Positions 23,624 to 32,275 of a DNA stretch of 44,110 bases are shown piece by piece; within the stretch, counting starts at the first letter, position 1, and each line of letters opens with the position of its first letter. Location: positions 1 through 44,110 of the forward strand of contig NZ_AQXL01000111.1 in assembly GCF_000376225.1 (NCBI RefSeq), in the 5' to 3' direction. Origin of the DNA: Effusibacillus pohliae DSM 22757. Its GTDB lineage: Bacteria > Bacillota > Bacilli > Tumebacillales > Effusibacillaceae. A model generated the notes under the pieces. The model was not told where the DNA came from, made no database searches, and worked only from the letters and a program-made list of their open reading frames with translations. Both the position numbers and the translations under genes were made by a program.

Positions 23624-24178
23624 ATGGACATGCTGCGGGTTCGCACCCTGATTCTGGAAGGAGATCGGAAACTTCTCACTTCCCTGCTGCGGTTTCGTGC
23701 ATTCAGGACATTGAACGCGTTGATGCGGGTAATCACTGTTTTCGGCGGGGCCGTCTTCAGTGTCGGAATCGTGTTGTTGCTTTTGCTTGTGTCGGACGGA
23801 CGGACCAAACAAGCGGCGTCCGTGGCGGCTGTCGGGTTGGCGGGAAGTTTTCTGATCGTGCAATGCATCAAAAAAACGGTCAAACGCTTCCGCCCGTATC
23901 TGGTGATAGCGGAGATCAAGCTGCTGGGCAAGCCGCTAAAAGATCATTCTTTTCCATCCGGTCACACCACTTCGATCTTTTCCATCGTGACCGCTTTTGC
24001 GCTCGCGTTCCCCGCGCTGGCGGTATGGTTTTACGGATTGGCGGCGCTGGTGGGAGTTTCGAGGGTGTATCTCGGCTTTCATTATCCATCCGACGTATTG
24101 GCCGGCATTCTGATTGGTGCCGGATGTTCGATCGGATCGCATTTCGCGCTGCATTCCTGGTTATTGCAAGGCGCATAG
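23624..24178 (+). CDS. PAP2-family membrane phosphatase
   Basis: A protein of 184 residues with about five membrane helices and the three PAP2 motifs: KKTVKRFRP (motif 1), PSGHT (motif 2) and SRVYLGFHYPSD (motif 3, with the catalytic His). Such enzymes remove phosphate from undecaprenyl pyrophosphate or phosphatidic/phosphatidylglycerol phosphates at the membrane outer face. GAGGGAGGAG lies just before ATG 23624; the ATG at 23630 is also possible. Cell-wall lipid carrier recycling is the most likely role, though the substrate is not proven. Confidence 0.85.
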   Translation: MDMLRVRTLILEGDRKLLTSLLRFRAFRTLNALMRVITVFGGAVFSVGIVLLLLLVSDGRTKQAASVAAVGLAGSFLIVQCIKKTVKRFRPYLVIAEIKLLGKPLKDHSFPSGHTTSIFSIVTAFALAFPALAVWFYGLAALVGVSRVYLGFHYPSDVLAGILIGAGCSIGSHFALHSWLLQGA

Positions 24179-24224
24179 CAACCGTGCTTTTTTTGCACCC
24201 TATTTGTGGATGGAGAAAATATGG

Positions 24225-24230
24225 TATTAT
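24225..24230 (+). promoter_or_regulatory. Extended -10 of the citrate synthase promoter
   Basis: TGGTATTAT gives TGn followed by TATTAT, an extended -10 hexamer 76 bases before the start codon. A weak TTGTGG lies 15 bases upstream. The start point is inferred only. Confidence 0.45.
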
Positions 24231-24305
24231 ATTCTAGCAGAATCTGCACGCGTACATAGAAATTCAGCATGGTCGCTGATATTTCATCAGGGGGTGGAAG
24301 ACAAA

Positions 24306-25454
24306 ATGACAACTCAAGTGAAAGCTGGACTGGAAGATGTAGTGGCGGGTACGTCCGAAATCTGTTTTGTCGACGGTGAAAAAGGCCGCTTGGTGTATCG
24401 CGGATACGATATCAACGAGCTGGTCGGAAAAGCCTCATTCGAAGAAGTGGTGTATCTTTTGTGGCACGGCAAGCTGCCCAACCGGACCGAACTTGACCAG
24501 CTGGAGGCCGAACTGCAAAAATATCGCGACATTCCGGCTGACGTGTTGGAACTGGTACGGACGCTGGCGCAACACCCGGCCGGTGCCACCGGCATGGAAG
24601 TCCTGCGGACGGCTGTCAGCTATCTCGGCGCCGTGGACGCGGACAAATCGATGGATCGGGAAACCCATCTCAAGCAAGCTGCCAAACTGATCGCTCTGTC
24701 CGCTTCGATCACGGCTGCCTTCGGCCGCTTTAAAAAAGGGCTCGAGTACGTGCCGCCGCGCAGCGATCTGAATCATGCGGCCAATTTCCTCTACATGCTG
24801 AATGGACAAGAACCTGACCAGTTGGCGGTCGAAGCGTTTGATGTAGCGCTGATTCTCCATGCCGACCACGAGTTAAACGCTTCCACATTCGCCGGCCGCG
24901 TGACGGTCGCCACATTGTCCGACTTGTATTCGGGCGTCACCTCCGCCATCGGCGCGTTGAAAGGGCCGCTGCACGGGGGAGCGAACGAAGATGTGATGCG
25001 CATGCTGATGGAGATCGGTTCCGTCGAGAACACGGCCAAGGAAGTGCAGGCGCGCCTGGACAGCGGCGAAAAAATCCCAGGGTTCGGCCACCGCGTGTAC
25101 CGCAACTACGACCCGCGCGGCCTGGTGTTGAAACGGTACGCCAAGGAACTGACGGCGAAAGCGGGCAACACCAAATGGTTTGAAATGACCGAGATCACCG
25201 AGGATGTCGTGCTGAAACATTTCGAGAGAAAAGGCAAGGAACTCAAATACAACGTCGACCTGTATTCCGGCTGCCTGTACGATGCGATGGGTATTCCGGT
25301 CGAACTGTTCACCCCGATTTTTGTGATGAGCCGGATGTCCGGCTGGACTGCTCATTTCCTAGAGCAGTACGCGAACAACCGGATCATTCGTCCGCGCGCC
25401 GAATATACCGGTCCTGTCGATCTGGAATTCGTGCCGGTCGATCAACGCCAATAA
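24306..25454 (+). CDS. Citrate synthase (or 2-methylcitrate synthase)
   Basis: Condenses oxaloacetate with acetyl-CoA (or propionyl-CoA) in the cytosol. The 382 residues are the short Gram-positive type. The catalytic residues are His223 in PLHGGANE, His262 in GFGHRVYR and Asp318 in NVDLYSG. LHADHELNAST and EYTGPVDLEFVPVDQR are further family marks. ATG 24306 is preceded by GGGGGTGG. It is a single gene with its own promoter and a strong terminator. CitZ and MmgD/PrpC types cannot be told apart reliably by eye. No methylcitrate pathway genes lie nearby, which favours citrate synthase. Confidence 0.92.
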   Translation: MTTQVKAGLEDVVAGTSEICFVDGEKGRLVYRGYDINELVGKASFEEVVYLLWHGKLPNRTELDQLEAELQKYRDIPADVLELVRTLAQHPAGATGMEVLRTAVSYLGAVDADKSMDRETHLKQAAKLIALSASITAAFGRFKKGLEYVPPRSDLNHAANFLYMLNGQEPDQLAVEAFDVALILHADHELNASTFAGRVTVATLSDLYSGVTSAIGALKGPLHGGANEDVMRMLMEIGSVENTAKEVQARLDSGEKIPGFGHRVYRNYDPRGLVLKRYAKELTAKAGNTKWFEMTEITEDVVLKHFERKGKELKYNVDLYSGCLYDAMGIPVELFTPIFVMSRMSGWTAHFLEQYANNRIIRPRAEYTGPVDLEFVPVDQRQ

Positions 25455-25467
25455 GCAAGCAGCTTCG

Positions 25468-25492
25468 AACCCCTGCGTCAGCGGGGGTTTTT
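25468..25492 (+). terminator. Terminator of citrate synthase
   Basis: AACCCCTGC pairs with GCGGGGGTT around GTCA, followed by a T run. Confidence 0.9.
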
Positions 25493-25501
25493 CGTTGTGG
25501 T

Positions 25502-25645
25502 ACGCACAGCATGGGCGTCATCTATAAGGTGAAAGTCTCGAACGGGGGATCGCGAGCGCCTACCGTTAGCCAAAAGCAAGGGTTTCCGTCGTGAGGCGGG
25601 ATCTGGAGAAGGCTGTTATAGCCCGGATGAGCCTTCAGGACAAGG
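25502..25645 (+). mobile_element. Remnant of a group II intron (5' ribozyme part)
   Basis: The stretch with AAGGTGAAAGTCTCGAACGG, GCCTACCGTTAGCC and GTCGTGAGGCGGGATCTG resembles domain I of bacterial group II introns. There, such blocks lie a few hundred bases before the reverse transcriptase gene. No reverse transcriptase and no domain V/VI follow: the block stops near 25645 and ordinary sequence resumes. The call is from memory of the pattern. The rest of the gap to 25876 contains only the palindrome before yhgE. Confidence 0.45.
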
Positions 25646-25809
25646 TGGAATAAAAAAAAGCCAAAAGCTATGGCAGTAGCTCTCTTACTCGATTGTGGGC
25701 TGCAGGGATCCCGCGTGATCGGTCATGTTTCTTTGAATCGGGCAGCTTTGGAGAGATAACAGCTTACGATCAGGAAAATTGCAGAAGCGCAGCTGTTTAT
25801 CGTTTTTGT

Positions 25810-25823
25810 ACTGACTAGTCAGT
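25810..25823. promoter_or_regulatory. TetR-type operator before the YhgE gene
   Basis: ACTGACTAGTCAGT is a perfect 14-base palindrome of the TGACTnnnAGTCA style used by TetR/AcrR-family repressors. It lies 54 bases before the YhgE start. B. subtilis yhgE stands beside a TetR gene (yhgD), but no TetR gene is present here. Confidence 0.6.
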
Positions 25824-25876
25824 TTAAAATAAGATAAGGGTGTGTTTTTAACAAACGGGAAAGGAGGGAATCTGCA

Positions 25877-27937
25877 ATGGATGGTTTGCGCGTCGCCAAA
25901 TACGAGTGGAGAGCCATTTTTCGCAATCCAAAAGCCATAATTTCGATCATTGCATTGCTGCTGGTTCCGCTCTTGTACAGCTACCTGTATCTGTGGGCGT
26001 TTTGGGATCCGTACGAACGGCTGGACCATCTGCCGGTAGCGGTGGTCAACCAGGACCAGGGCGCCGAAATGGACGGAAAACCGGTCAACATCGGCCAGGA
26101 ATTGGTTGATAAACTGAAATCGGATCCCAAACTGAAATGGGAGTTTACGTCTTACGAGAAAGCACGGGAGGGGCTTGAAAACCAGCGGTATTACATGATG
26201 GTGCAGATTCCGGCCGATTTTTCGAAAAAAGCGGCGAGCCTGTCGCAAACAAAGCCGCAACAGGCGGAAATCCTCTTTGTGCCGAATGAAAGCCGCAATT
26301 TGCTGGCCTCCCAGCTGGGGGCGCGGGCGATGGAGGAAATGAGGGCGCAAATCCAGAGGCAACTGACGGAAAAATATGCGGAGGTTCTGTTTGAGAAGCT
26401 GGGTGACACCGGAAAAGGCCTGGCAGATGCCGCATTCGGAGCCTATCAACTGTCGGACGGACTGCTTACAGTAAAACAGGGAACCGTACAATTGCATGAC
26501 GGTGCCGGCAAACTGTCCTCAGGTGCCCGCCAGTTGAACGATGGTGCCCAACAGCTGTACGGCGGACTGCAGAGCCTGGAATCCGGCCTGAAACAGGCGA
26601 GCGACGGCAGTGCGCGACTGGCAGCAGGACTTGCCAAGTTGAACGATAAAGGCAAGGAGTTGTCGCAGGGAGCCGGGCAGCTGGCCGCCGGGCTGCAACC
26701 GATTTCCCAGGCAATCGCCAGAATTGCCCCGGACTTGCAGCAAACCAGTACAGGACTGAAACAACTTGCGCCGGTCGCTGGCGACACACTGACGCAATGG
26801 CAGGCGCTGGTAGCTAAACATCCGGAATTGTTGCAGGATCCGGAAGGACAAAAACTGGCACGAGAGCTGGGCGAGATATCGCAGACTGTGCCAAAAGCGG
26901 CGGCTGCAAGCGAGCAGATTGCCACCGCGTTGAACCAGGCGGCTCCAGGCGTCGCCCGGTTGGCCGCTGGCAGCCAACAATTGGCAAGTGGTGTCGAGCA
27001 ATATGTGACAGGGGTAGGACAGGCGAAAGACGGGGCCCAGCAAGTGGCCGAGGGTTTCAAGCGGCTGTATGAAGGAGCCGGCAAGCTGACGGCTGGAGCT
27101 GCCAACCTGGCAGCCGGAAGCGGTTCGCTGGCTGTGGGTGGAACAACGCTGCAAAACGGGGTCGACCGGTTGGCGTCCGGTGTGGTCAAATTGGCGGACG
27201 GATCCAAGGAGTTGGCGTCCAAATTGGCCGAAGGCTCACAGCAGGTGAATGACGGAATCGCCGATTCCAAAGACAAGGCGAACATGATCGCCGAGCCGGT
27301 GCAGTTGGAGGAAAACAAACTGCACCCAGTACCGAATTACGGTACAGGCTTTTCTCCCTACTTTATTTCCCTTGCGCTCTATGTCGGCGCGTTGCTGTTG
27401 TTTATCATTCTGGACGTCCGCCGGGTGGCGGTGCAGCCGAAACGGGCTACCGCTTGGCTGTTTGGAAAATTTTCCGTGTACGCAGCGATTGGCGTGTTGC
27501 AGGCGTTGATCGTCGGCTATTCCCTGCAGGCCGGACTGGGACTGCAGGTGGTCAACCAGCCGATGTTTTATGCGATGTGTATGTTGATATCTGTCACGTT
27601 TGTCGTTCTGATACAGGGGCTGATCACCGTTTTTGGGGAAGCCGGCCGATTTTTGGCGATTGTCATTCTGATGTTGCAACTGACATCTTCGGCTGGCACA
27701 TTCCCGCTCGAGATGACGCCCGAGTTCTTCCAGTCGCTCAATCCGTACCTGCCGATGACGTATACGGTTGCAGGCCTGAAAGCGGTTATTTCGAACGGGG
27801 ACAGCAGCTGGATATGGGCGAATGTCCGCACACTGGCGCTCTTTACAATAGGGGTTGCGGTGGTCACGGTGCTGTTGTCGCTACGCCGTTACCCGGGCGC
27901 AAAAACAAAAAGTGTGGCGGAAAGCGCCACCGCCTGA
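25877..27937 (+). CDS. YhgE/Pip-family membrane protein
   Basis: A protein of 686 residues. One N-terminal membrane helix (about 20-40) is followed by a large extracytoplasmic region, then five C-terminal helices (about 490-670) of the ABC-2 exporter type. The outer region from about 190 to 470 is a run of LxxGxxxLxxG-like heptads (for example AGAANLAAGSGSLAVGG), predicted to be a long coiled coil. Members include the phage infection protein Pip of Lactococcus and B. subtilis YhgE. AAGGAGGG precedes ATG. Function is probably export or envelope related; a phage receptor role is possible. Confidence 0.88.
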   Translation: MDGLRVAKYEWRAIFRNPKAIISIIALLLVPLLYSYLYLWAFWDPYERLDHLPVAVVNQDQGAEMDGKPVNIGQELVDKLKSDPKLKWEFTSYEKAREGLENQRYYMMVQIPADFSKKAASLSQTKPQQAEILFVPNESRNLLASQLGARAMEEMRAQIQRQLTEKYAEVLFEKLGDTGKGLADAAFGAYQLSDGLLTVKQGTVQLHDGAGKLSSGARQLNDGAQQLYGGLQSLESGLKQASDGSARLAAGLAKLNDKGKELSQGAGQLAAGLQPISQAIARIAPDLQQTSTGLKQLAPVAGDTLTQWQALVAKHPELLQDPEGQKLARELGEISQTVPKAAAASEQIATALNQAAPGVARLAAGSQQLASGVEQYVTGVGQAKDGAQQVAEGFKRLYEGAGKLTAGAANLAAGSGSLAVGGTTLQNGVDRLASGVVKLADGSKELASKLAEGSQQVNDGIADSKDKANMIAEPVQLEENKLHPVPNYGTGFSPYFISLALYVGALLLFIILDVRRVAVQPKRATAWLFGKFSVYAAIGVLQALIVGYSLQAGLGLQVVNQPMFYAMCMLISVTFVVLIQGLITVFGEAGRFLAIVILMLQLTSSAGTFPLEMTPEFFQSLNPYLPMTYTVAGLKAVISNGDSSWIWANVRTLALFTIGVAVVTVLLSLRRYPGAKTKSVAESATA

Positions 27938-28031
27938 TCGAGGACGTGACTCCACCCGATCTCCAGCGCGGAGGAGATGCCCGACATCTCCCGGACGCCT
28001 TTACCGTTCTTGCCAATCCAAAGGAACTTTC

Positions 28032-28057
28032 ACCCGGCAAACCACGCCGGGTCTTTT
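28032..28057 (+). terminator. Terminator of the YhgE gene
   Basis: ACCCGGC (28032-28038) pairs with GCCGGGT (28046-28052), then CTTTTTA. It abuts the end of the convergent VanZ-like gene. Confidence 0.8.
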
Positions 28058-28527
28058 TATGCACTTTTCCCGATGAGGACAATCAGAGCTATGCCGAGCG
28101 AATCGACCGCCACGTCGATCGGATGGCCTGTGCGGCCAGGGACGAACGTTTGGTGCCATTCGTCGGAAGCTGCATACAGCAGGGCGATGCACGCGCTCGC
28201 GAGCAGGATCTTGCAACGGGTGAGAGACGTGTATGCAAGCGTGCGAATCCAGAGAAACGTGAGGATCGCGTATTCGCTGACATGGGCCGCTTTGCGGATG
28301 AAAAATTCCAGCATGCCGTAAGGCTGTTTCCATGTCACCAAATCGTGGTCATAGTAAAATTCGATGTGCGGCAACCATCGCTCCAACGCGGATGCAGAGA
28401 TCCAGGCGGCCAGTTTTGGCTTCAGATCCTGTTGCGCGTAAGGTTCTGCCGATTTCAGGAAGATCAAGGCCATGAACGCCAGTGTCAGCGCGAACCAGAC
28501 ATAGGCTCGCCAATTTTTTTGCAACAT
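28057..28527 (-). CDS. VanZ-like membrane protein
   Basis: A protein of 156 residues with about four membrane helices. VanZ-family marks are FIRKAAHVSEYAILTFLW and SDEWHQTFVPGRTGHPIDVAVDSLG. VanZ proteins give low-level teicoplanin resistance in Enterococcus, while most relatives have no known role. ATG 28527 follows AAAGGGGGTG; the longer upstream frame has no ribosome binding site. Convergent with yhgE. Confidence 0.85.
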   Translation of the reverse strand: MLQKNWRAYVWFALTLAFMALIFLKSAEPYAQQDLKPKLAAWISASALERWLPHIEFYYDHDLVTWKQPYGMLEFFIRKAAHVSEYAILTFLWIRTLAYTSLTRCKILLASACIALLYAASDEWHQTFVPGRTGHPIDVAVDSLGIALIVLIGKSA

Positions 28528-28617
28528 CAACGGGCACCCCCTTTCGGTGGAATTTCCTTTCCTGATTCTACCTTCAGGGCTGTTTTTTTGCCAAGGGGCA
28601 GGTGTTGGGGAATAAGG

Positions 28618-28641
28618 AAGGACAGGGCTCCCCCTGTCCTT
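28618..28641 (-). terminator. Hairpin after the CBS-domain gene
   Basis: AAGGACAGGG and CCCTGTCCTT pair perfectly around four bases, 15 bases past the CBS gene stop. The T run is poor, so it may end transcription only in part. Confidence 0.55.
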
Positions 28642-28655
28642 TCCCACGCGATCGT

Positions 28656-29084
28656 TTAATGTTGCGGTTGGCTTGGTTCCGAAATCTCCGAGAGGGCGTA
28701 ACCGGCCTCATTTTCGTGAATCGAGACGGTTGCCAGGTCGCCGATCGCCACGATGCCGACGAGACGGCCGTTTTCCACCACCGGCAAGCGGCGGATTTGG
28801 TGTTCAGCCATCAGATCGGCTGCCCGGTGGGCGTCCATATCCGGCGTGCCGGTCACCACAGAGCTGGTCATGCAGTTTTTGACGCGGGCGGTGTTGACAT
28901 CCTGGCCTTTCGCCACCACATTCAGCACGATGTCGCGGTCGGTGACCACTCCCACCAGCTTGTCCCCTTCCACCACCGGTACAATCCCTACGTCGATATT
29001 GCGCATTATTTGAGCAGCCTGTACAACCGTGTCTTGGGGACTGCATGTTTGAACGTCACTTGTCATGAGTTCCCGCAATTTCAT
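28656..29084 (-). CDS. CBS-domain pair protein
   Basis: A protein of 142 residues with two CBS repeats (about 8-58 and 72-122): VVEGDKLVGVVTDRDIVLNV and VVENGRLVGIVAIGDLATVS. Such stand-alone Bateman modules bind adenine nucleotides and often act as energy or stress sensors; B. subtilis YhcV is of this kind. GGAGG lies seven bases before ATG. It lies downstream of the DUF4383 gene on the same strand but is separated from it by a terminator. Confidence 0.88.
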   Translation of the reverse strand: MKLRELMTSDVQTCSPQDTVVQAAQIMRNIDVGIVPVVEGDKLVGVVTDRDIVLNVVAKGQDVNTARVKNCMTSSVVTGTPDMDAHRAADLMAEHQIRRLPVVENGRLVGIVAIGDLATVSIHENEAGYALSEISEPSQPQH

Positions 29085-29111
29085 GGTATCGCCTCCTGAT
29101 TCAAAGTAAGG

Positions 29112-29142
29112 AAAAAAAGACTGCGGAAGATCCCCCGCAGTC
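29112..29142 (-). terminator. Terminator of the DUF4383 gene
   Basis: On the minus strand, GACTGCGG pairs with CCGCAGTC and is followed by a run of seven T. Confidence 0.88.
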
Positions 29143-29153
29143 TGTAGGATGAG

Positions 29154-29486
29154 CTATTCGGCTGTCCGATATACTCCGGCCCACATTCCCCAGCCGCCGA
29201 GCGCAAAATGCAGCATGTTTTCGAGTGGTTCCAGGTGTATTCCCCCGAGCGGGGAGACGAAGAATCCGACGATGCCGAGCAGCAGCAGCAAAGGACCGGC
29301 AACGACGGCGTACAAGCGGGCTTTTTGGTTGGCTGCGGCCGCCAGCGCCAATACGCCCAGCATGAGATGGAGCAGATTGTGAACAGCATCAAACTGAATC
29401 AATCCGGCCAAATGGCTGACAAAAAAACCGAGTATGCCGAGAATCAGGAAAATCCAGCCGGCAGTGCGGGCGAACGTGGTTGCCAA
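29154..29486 (-). CDS. DUF4383-family membrane protein
   Basis: A protein of 110 residues with four hydrophobic helices. It has two GxxGFFVS repeats (GILGFFVSHLAGL and GIVGFFVSPLGG) and HNLLHLMLG and NMLHFALGGWGMWAG, marks of DUF4383. The function is unknown. The likely start is TTG 29486, eight bases after GGGAGGGA. The longer frame to 29510 lacks a ribosome binding site. Confidence 0.75.
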   Translation of the reverse strand: MATTFARTAGWIFLILGILGFFVSHLAGLIQFDAVHNLLHLMLGVLALAAAANQKARLYAVVAGPLLLLLGIVGFFVSPLGGIHLEPLENMLHFALGGWGMWAGVYRTAE

Positions 29487-29689
29487 TTTGCATCCCTCCC
29501 GGAAGATCAATCCTGTCTACTACAGATAGATACGCGCCTGATACAAACCGTAAGACAGATTTTTTGATCGATACAGAAGGAGGGCTCGATTGGCGGGAGC
29601 GCCTCACCCGCTTTGCCAGCATGTACCGGATTGTGTTCTGTCATGAGCGCGTGCCGTAGAGGGGAGACTAGGAAGAGGAGGTGGGAACC

Positions 29690-29923
29690 ATGGCCGACAT
29701 CAACCCGCCTTTGCGGGAAAAAAAGGCACCCTGGCGGGATACGCCGCTGGAACACTGGAGCCGGGAGATCGATCCGGCGATCCTGTCGGGCGACCAGTGG
29801 GCGGACAATGAACGCGACCCAGGATCGGAGAGAAGAGAGAACCAGTACTTGCTGTCAGGCGAAGTTCCCCTGCTGGCTCCCTTTATGCATCCTACACATG
29901 ACGTCACCTACGGGGATGAGTAG
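29690..29923 (+). CDS. DUF3905-like small hydrophilic protein
   Basis: A protein of 77 residues with PLEHWSREIDPAILSGDQW and a C-terminal FMHPTHDVTYGDE. This fits my memory of the DUF3905 family, found in spore-forming Bacilli. It is acidic and has no membrane segment. ATG 29690 follows GAGGAGGTG. It is a single gene with a terminator. Its function is unknown; a link to sporulation is suggested only by its taxonomic range. Confidence 0.65.
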   Translation: MADINPPLREKKAPWRDTPLEHWSREIDPAILSGDQWADNERDPGSERRENQYLLSGEVPLLAPFMHPTHDVTYGDE

Positions 29924-29925
29924 CC

Positions 29926-29957
29926 AAAAGCCCGCTCGATCGGATGAGCGGGCTTTT
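29926..29957. terminator. Bidirectional terminator
   Basis: AAAAGCCCGCTC pairs perfectly with GAGCGGGCTTTT. It serves the DUF3905 gene and the convergent peptidase gene. Confidence 0.9.
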
Positions 29958-29967
29958 GTTGACGTTT

Positions 29968-30945
29968 TTATTTTTTCTGTGACTGGAGTTCCCAGCGGCG
30001 CAAATACGGCGTCGGGTCAAACGCAAATTCCCTCGTCCCGGTATCGCGATACATTCCGTAGTGCAGGTGGGGGGCGAATTTTCCGGATGTTCCCGGTTTG
30101 CCGTAGCCGGAAGAGCCGACATATCCGATCACCTGGCCAGGGGTGACGATGCTGCCGATCTGGATCCCTTTTTTGAAGCTGGACAGGTGGGCATAGTAGT
30201 GGTACACATTGTTGAGATCGCGAATTCCAATGCGCCAGCCGCCGTAATCGTTCCACCCTTTCAATTCGACGAACCCGTAAGTGGTGGCAACCACGGGCGT
30301 GCCGTAGTCGGCAAATATGTCGGTTCCTTCATGTATCCGCCTGCCGCCCCAGCCCCTGCGGTCCCCCCACGTGCTGCGGTAGGTGTAGTTGTACTGCTTG
30401 GGAATGGGAAAGGCGTTGCCGTGCAGTTCGGTTGTCCCAAACTGGTTGTAGATTCGGGCAAAATGGGTGATCCGGTCGACGATCAACGATTCGTGATAAT
30501 GATTCCACAGCGCGATTCGGATATCTTCTTCCGAAGTGCCGTTGGTACCCAGCAAGATCCCCAACGCGTACAGGACATCCTGTTCGTTTTTCGGATCGGC
30601 GATTCCATCCTGGTTGCCGTCCCGGCCGATGCCTCCATAGACGCGAATCGTCCCCTCATAACGGTCCTGCTGGTTGGGATTGAGCGACCCGCACCACAAC
30701 CCGGCCGGCATTTCAATCACCGTTTCGCCGGATCCCTTTTTTTTCTTCCATTGCAGACTGGATTCATATTGGTAAATCGCCGCAATGTAATACCATGGGA
30801 CTTTGGTTGCCGCGGCCGCTTGCTTGAACTTCCCGATGGGATCCGAATGGGGGGCAGACTCGCCCCGATTTTCCGCGAAAGCGGGAGTTCCGGCCAGCAA
30901 CGAGACTATCACGATATACAGGAGAACACGCAAAGCTTTCAGCAT
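29968..30945 (-). CDS. Exported M23 metallopeptidase with transglycosylase-like N-terminal domain
   Basis: A protein of 325 residues. A signal peptide runs to about residue 25 (AGTPAFA). A helical domain at 35-170 resembles lytic transglycosylases (YYIAAIYQYESS, with a DGNQDGIAD loop at 109-117). The LytM endopeptidase domain then has zinc ligands His205 and Asp209 (HEGTD) and His293/His295 (HLH), with His253 as likely catalytic residue. All key residues are present. It should cut peptidoglycan cross-links, in growth or sporulation. The start follows GAGGTG. It lies 11 bases after a 50-residue gene in the same operon. Confidence 0.88.
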   Translation of the reverse strand: MLKALRVLLYIVIVSLLAGTPAFAENRGESAPHSDPIGKFKQAAAATKVPWYYIAAIYQYESSLQWKKKKGSGETVIEMPAGLWCGSLNPNQQDRYEGTIRVYGGIGRDGNQDGIADPKNEQDVLYALGILLGTNGTSEEDIRIALWNHYHESLIVDRITHFARIYNQFGTTELHGNAFPIPKQYNYTYRSTWGDRRGWGGRRIHEGTDIFADYGTPVVATTYGFVELKGWNDYGGWRIGIRDLNNVYHYYAHLSSFKKGIQIGSIVTPGQVIGYVGSSGYGKPGTSGKFAPHLHYGMYRDTGTREFAFDPTPYLRRWELQSQKK

Positions 30946-30956
30946 GGTCTATCACC

Positions 30957-31109
30957 TCAATACTCGTCAATCTGGGTGATCTTGCCGATGGCAACCATCG
31001 GATCCAGCTTGCGCGCCCGCTTCAACAAGCTTTCATGGCTCGGATCCGCCAGATCAAAATGGAAAAATTTGATTCCCTTGCGCTGTTCACGCCGGACTGC
31101 AGGTCGCAT
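30957..31109 (-). CDS. Small basic protein in the peptidase operon
   Basis: A protein of 50 residues starting MRPAVRREQRKGIKFFHF and ending KITQIDEY. It is charged, has no membrane segment and belongs to no family I recognise. AGGAGAG lies before ATG 31109 and its stop is 11 bases before the M23 peptidase start, so the two are co-transcribed. Good spacing and composition make it a likely real gene. Confidence 0.55.
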   Translation of the reverse strand: MRPAVRREQRKGIKFFHFDLADPSHESLLKRARKLDPMVAIGKITQIDEY

Positions 31110-31279
31110 CTCGGTTCTCTCCTTGTCGATTGAAGATATCGTACCCATAGTGTCTACCGAAACCGGAAATCGGTTGACAGGAAAAATCCGCCTCCCACGC
31201 CCGCCACTGGAAACGTCGGCGCGACAATGGTAGAATCGGGAATGATTGATCACACATGTTGGAACAAGGGGCGTGAACC

Positions 31280-31540
31280 ATGGAATATACCGAAACAGCA
31301 AAGCAACTGTTGGAGGAGCTGCTCGCTCCCATCCCGTTTTTTGTACGGCCGATGGCGAAAAAGATGATCGACAAAAAAATCCGGGAAGTCGCTGCAGGGC
31401 AAGGACATACCCAGATTGAAGAAGACGACGTGATTCGCGGCTACATTCTCGCCGGCGAGCAGAAAGATCAGAAGCGAATCAAGGATTTTCTAGTGAAAAA
31501 AGGGATCGACCTGACGCCCTATCAAGACCTGTTCAAGTAA
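31280..31540 (+). CDS. PCP_red-like small protein
   Basis: A protein of 86 residues. The stretch APIPFFVRPMAKKMIDKKIRE, then an acidic TQIEEDDVIRGY, resembles the small helical domain named after the protochlorophyllide reductase subunit (PCP_red). That domain also occurs alone in many non-photosynthetic bacteria. ATG 31280 follows AAGGGGCG. It stands alone between divergent and convergent genes. The function of the stand-alone form is unknown. Confidence 0.6.
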   Translation: MEYTETAKQLLEELLAPIPFFVRPMAKKMIDKKIREVAAGQGHTQIEEDDVIRGYILAGEQKDQKRIKDFLVKKGIDLTPYQDLFK

Positions 31541-31586
31541 GAGCACAGCTCGGACATACTCCCAACCCGACCAAGCGGTTCGGGAT

Positions 31587-32183
31587 TCAACGCGTATCTT
31601 TCGTCCACCACAGTCCGCCGTCGCCGATCGCGTTGATCTGCACGAAGCGGGTGTCGGTCCCCGGCCGGATGATGATAAATCCGCGCGATTGGGTGACGTC
31701 CGCCTTGATTTTGGTCGTGTCGCGGAAGTACGCTTCGATGCTTTTGATATAGGGATTGTGCACCGTACCAAACAGCACGCCGTTATCCGGATCCCATGGA
31801 TTGCCCGCAATGATCGTGTTGTAGGTCACCAGTTGATCCTGCGGGTCGCCCGGCGGGATCGGAATGCGCTCGAGGATGCGGACGTTTCCACCCTGTTTTG
31901 TGACAACTGCCAGACCGTCATTGTTCGGGATGCTGTACAATACATAGGAGACGCGTCGGGTATGGGCGGTCTGGCGGATTTGCAGGGATCGCGCCCGGTC
32001 GGCACTCAGTTTCATATGGTCGGCCAGCAGCCGTTCGACAACCGGCAGATCCAGTTCGCTGACCGGCCCTTGTCCGATCACTCCCTGGATGGCGGGACCT
32101 CCCGTTTTCGGAACCGCCTGCCGGGCGCAAGCGGGCAGCATGATCAAAGCGACGACGAGCAGACAATGGATCAGGTAGCGCAC
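31587..32183 (-). CDS. Lipoprotein of unknown function
   Basis: A protein of 198 residues with a lipoprotein signal and lipobox LPAC (Cys at about 21). The mature part is a mixed alpha/beta domain with no recognised motif; a possible relation to sporulation lipoproteins could not be confirmed. It starts at GTG 32183 after GGGGGG. It diverges from the alcohol dehydrogenase gene, and their starts are 92 bases apart. Confidence 0.65.
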   Translation of the reverse strand: MRYLIHCLLVVALIMLPACARQAVPKTGGPAIQGVIGQGPVSELDLPVVERLLADHMKLSADRARSLQIRQTAHTRRVSYVLYSIPNNDGLAVVTKQGGNVRILERIPIPPGDPQDQLVTYNTIIAGNPWDPDNGVLFGTVHNPYIKSIEAYFRDTTKIKADVTQSRGFIIIRPGTDTRFVQINAIGDGGLWWTKDTR

Positions 32184-32275
32184 AAAGAGCCCCCCTATAC
32201 GGTGATTCTCAGAATTAGAATTTCCTAACGGGGGGATGCCAATACAAATGCATGCAGAAAAAGGAGGGGATCTCA

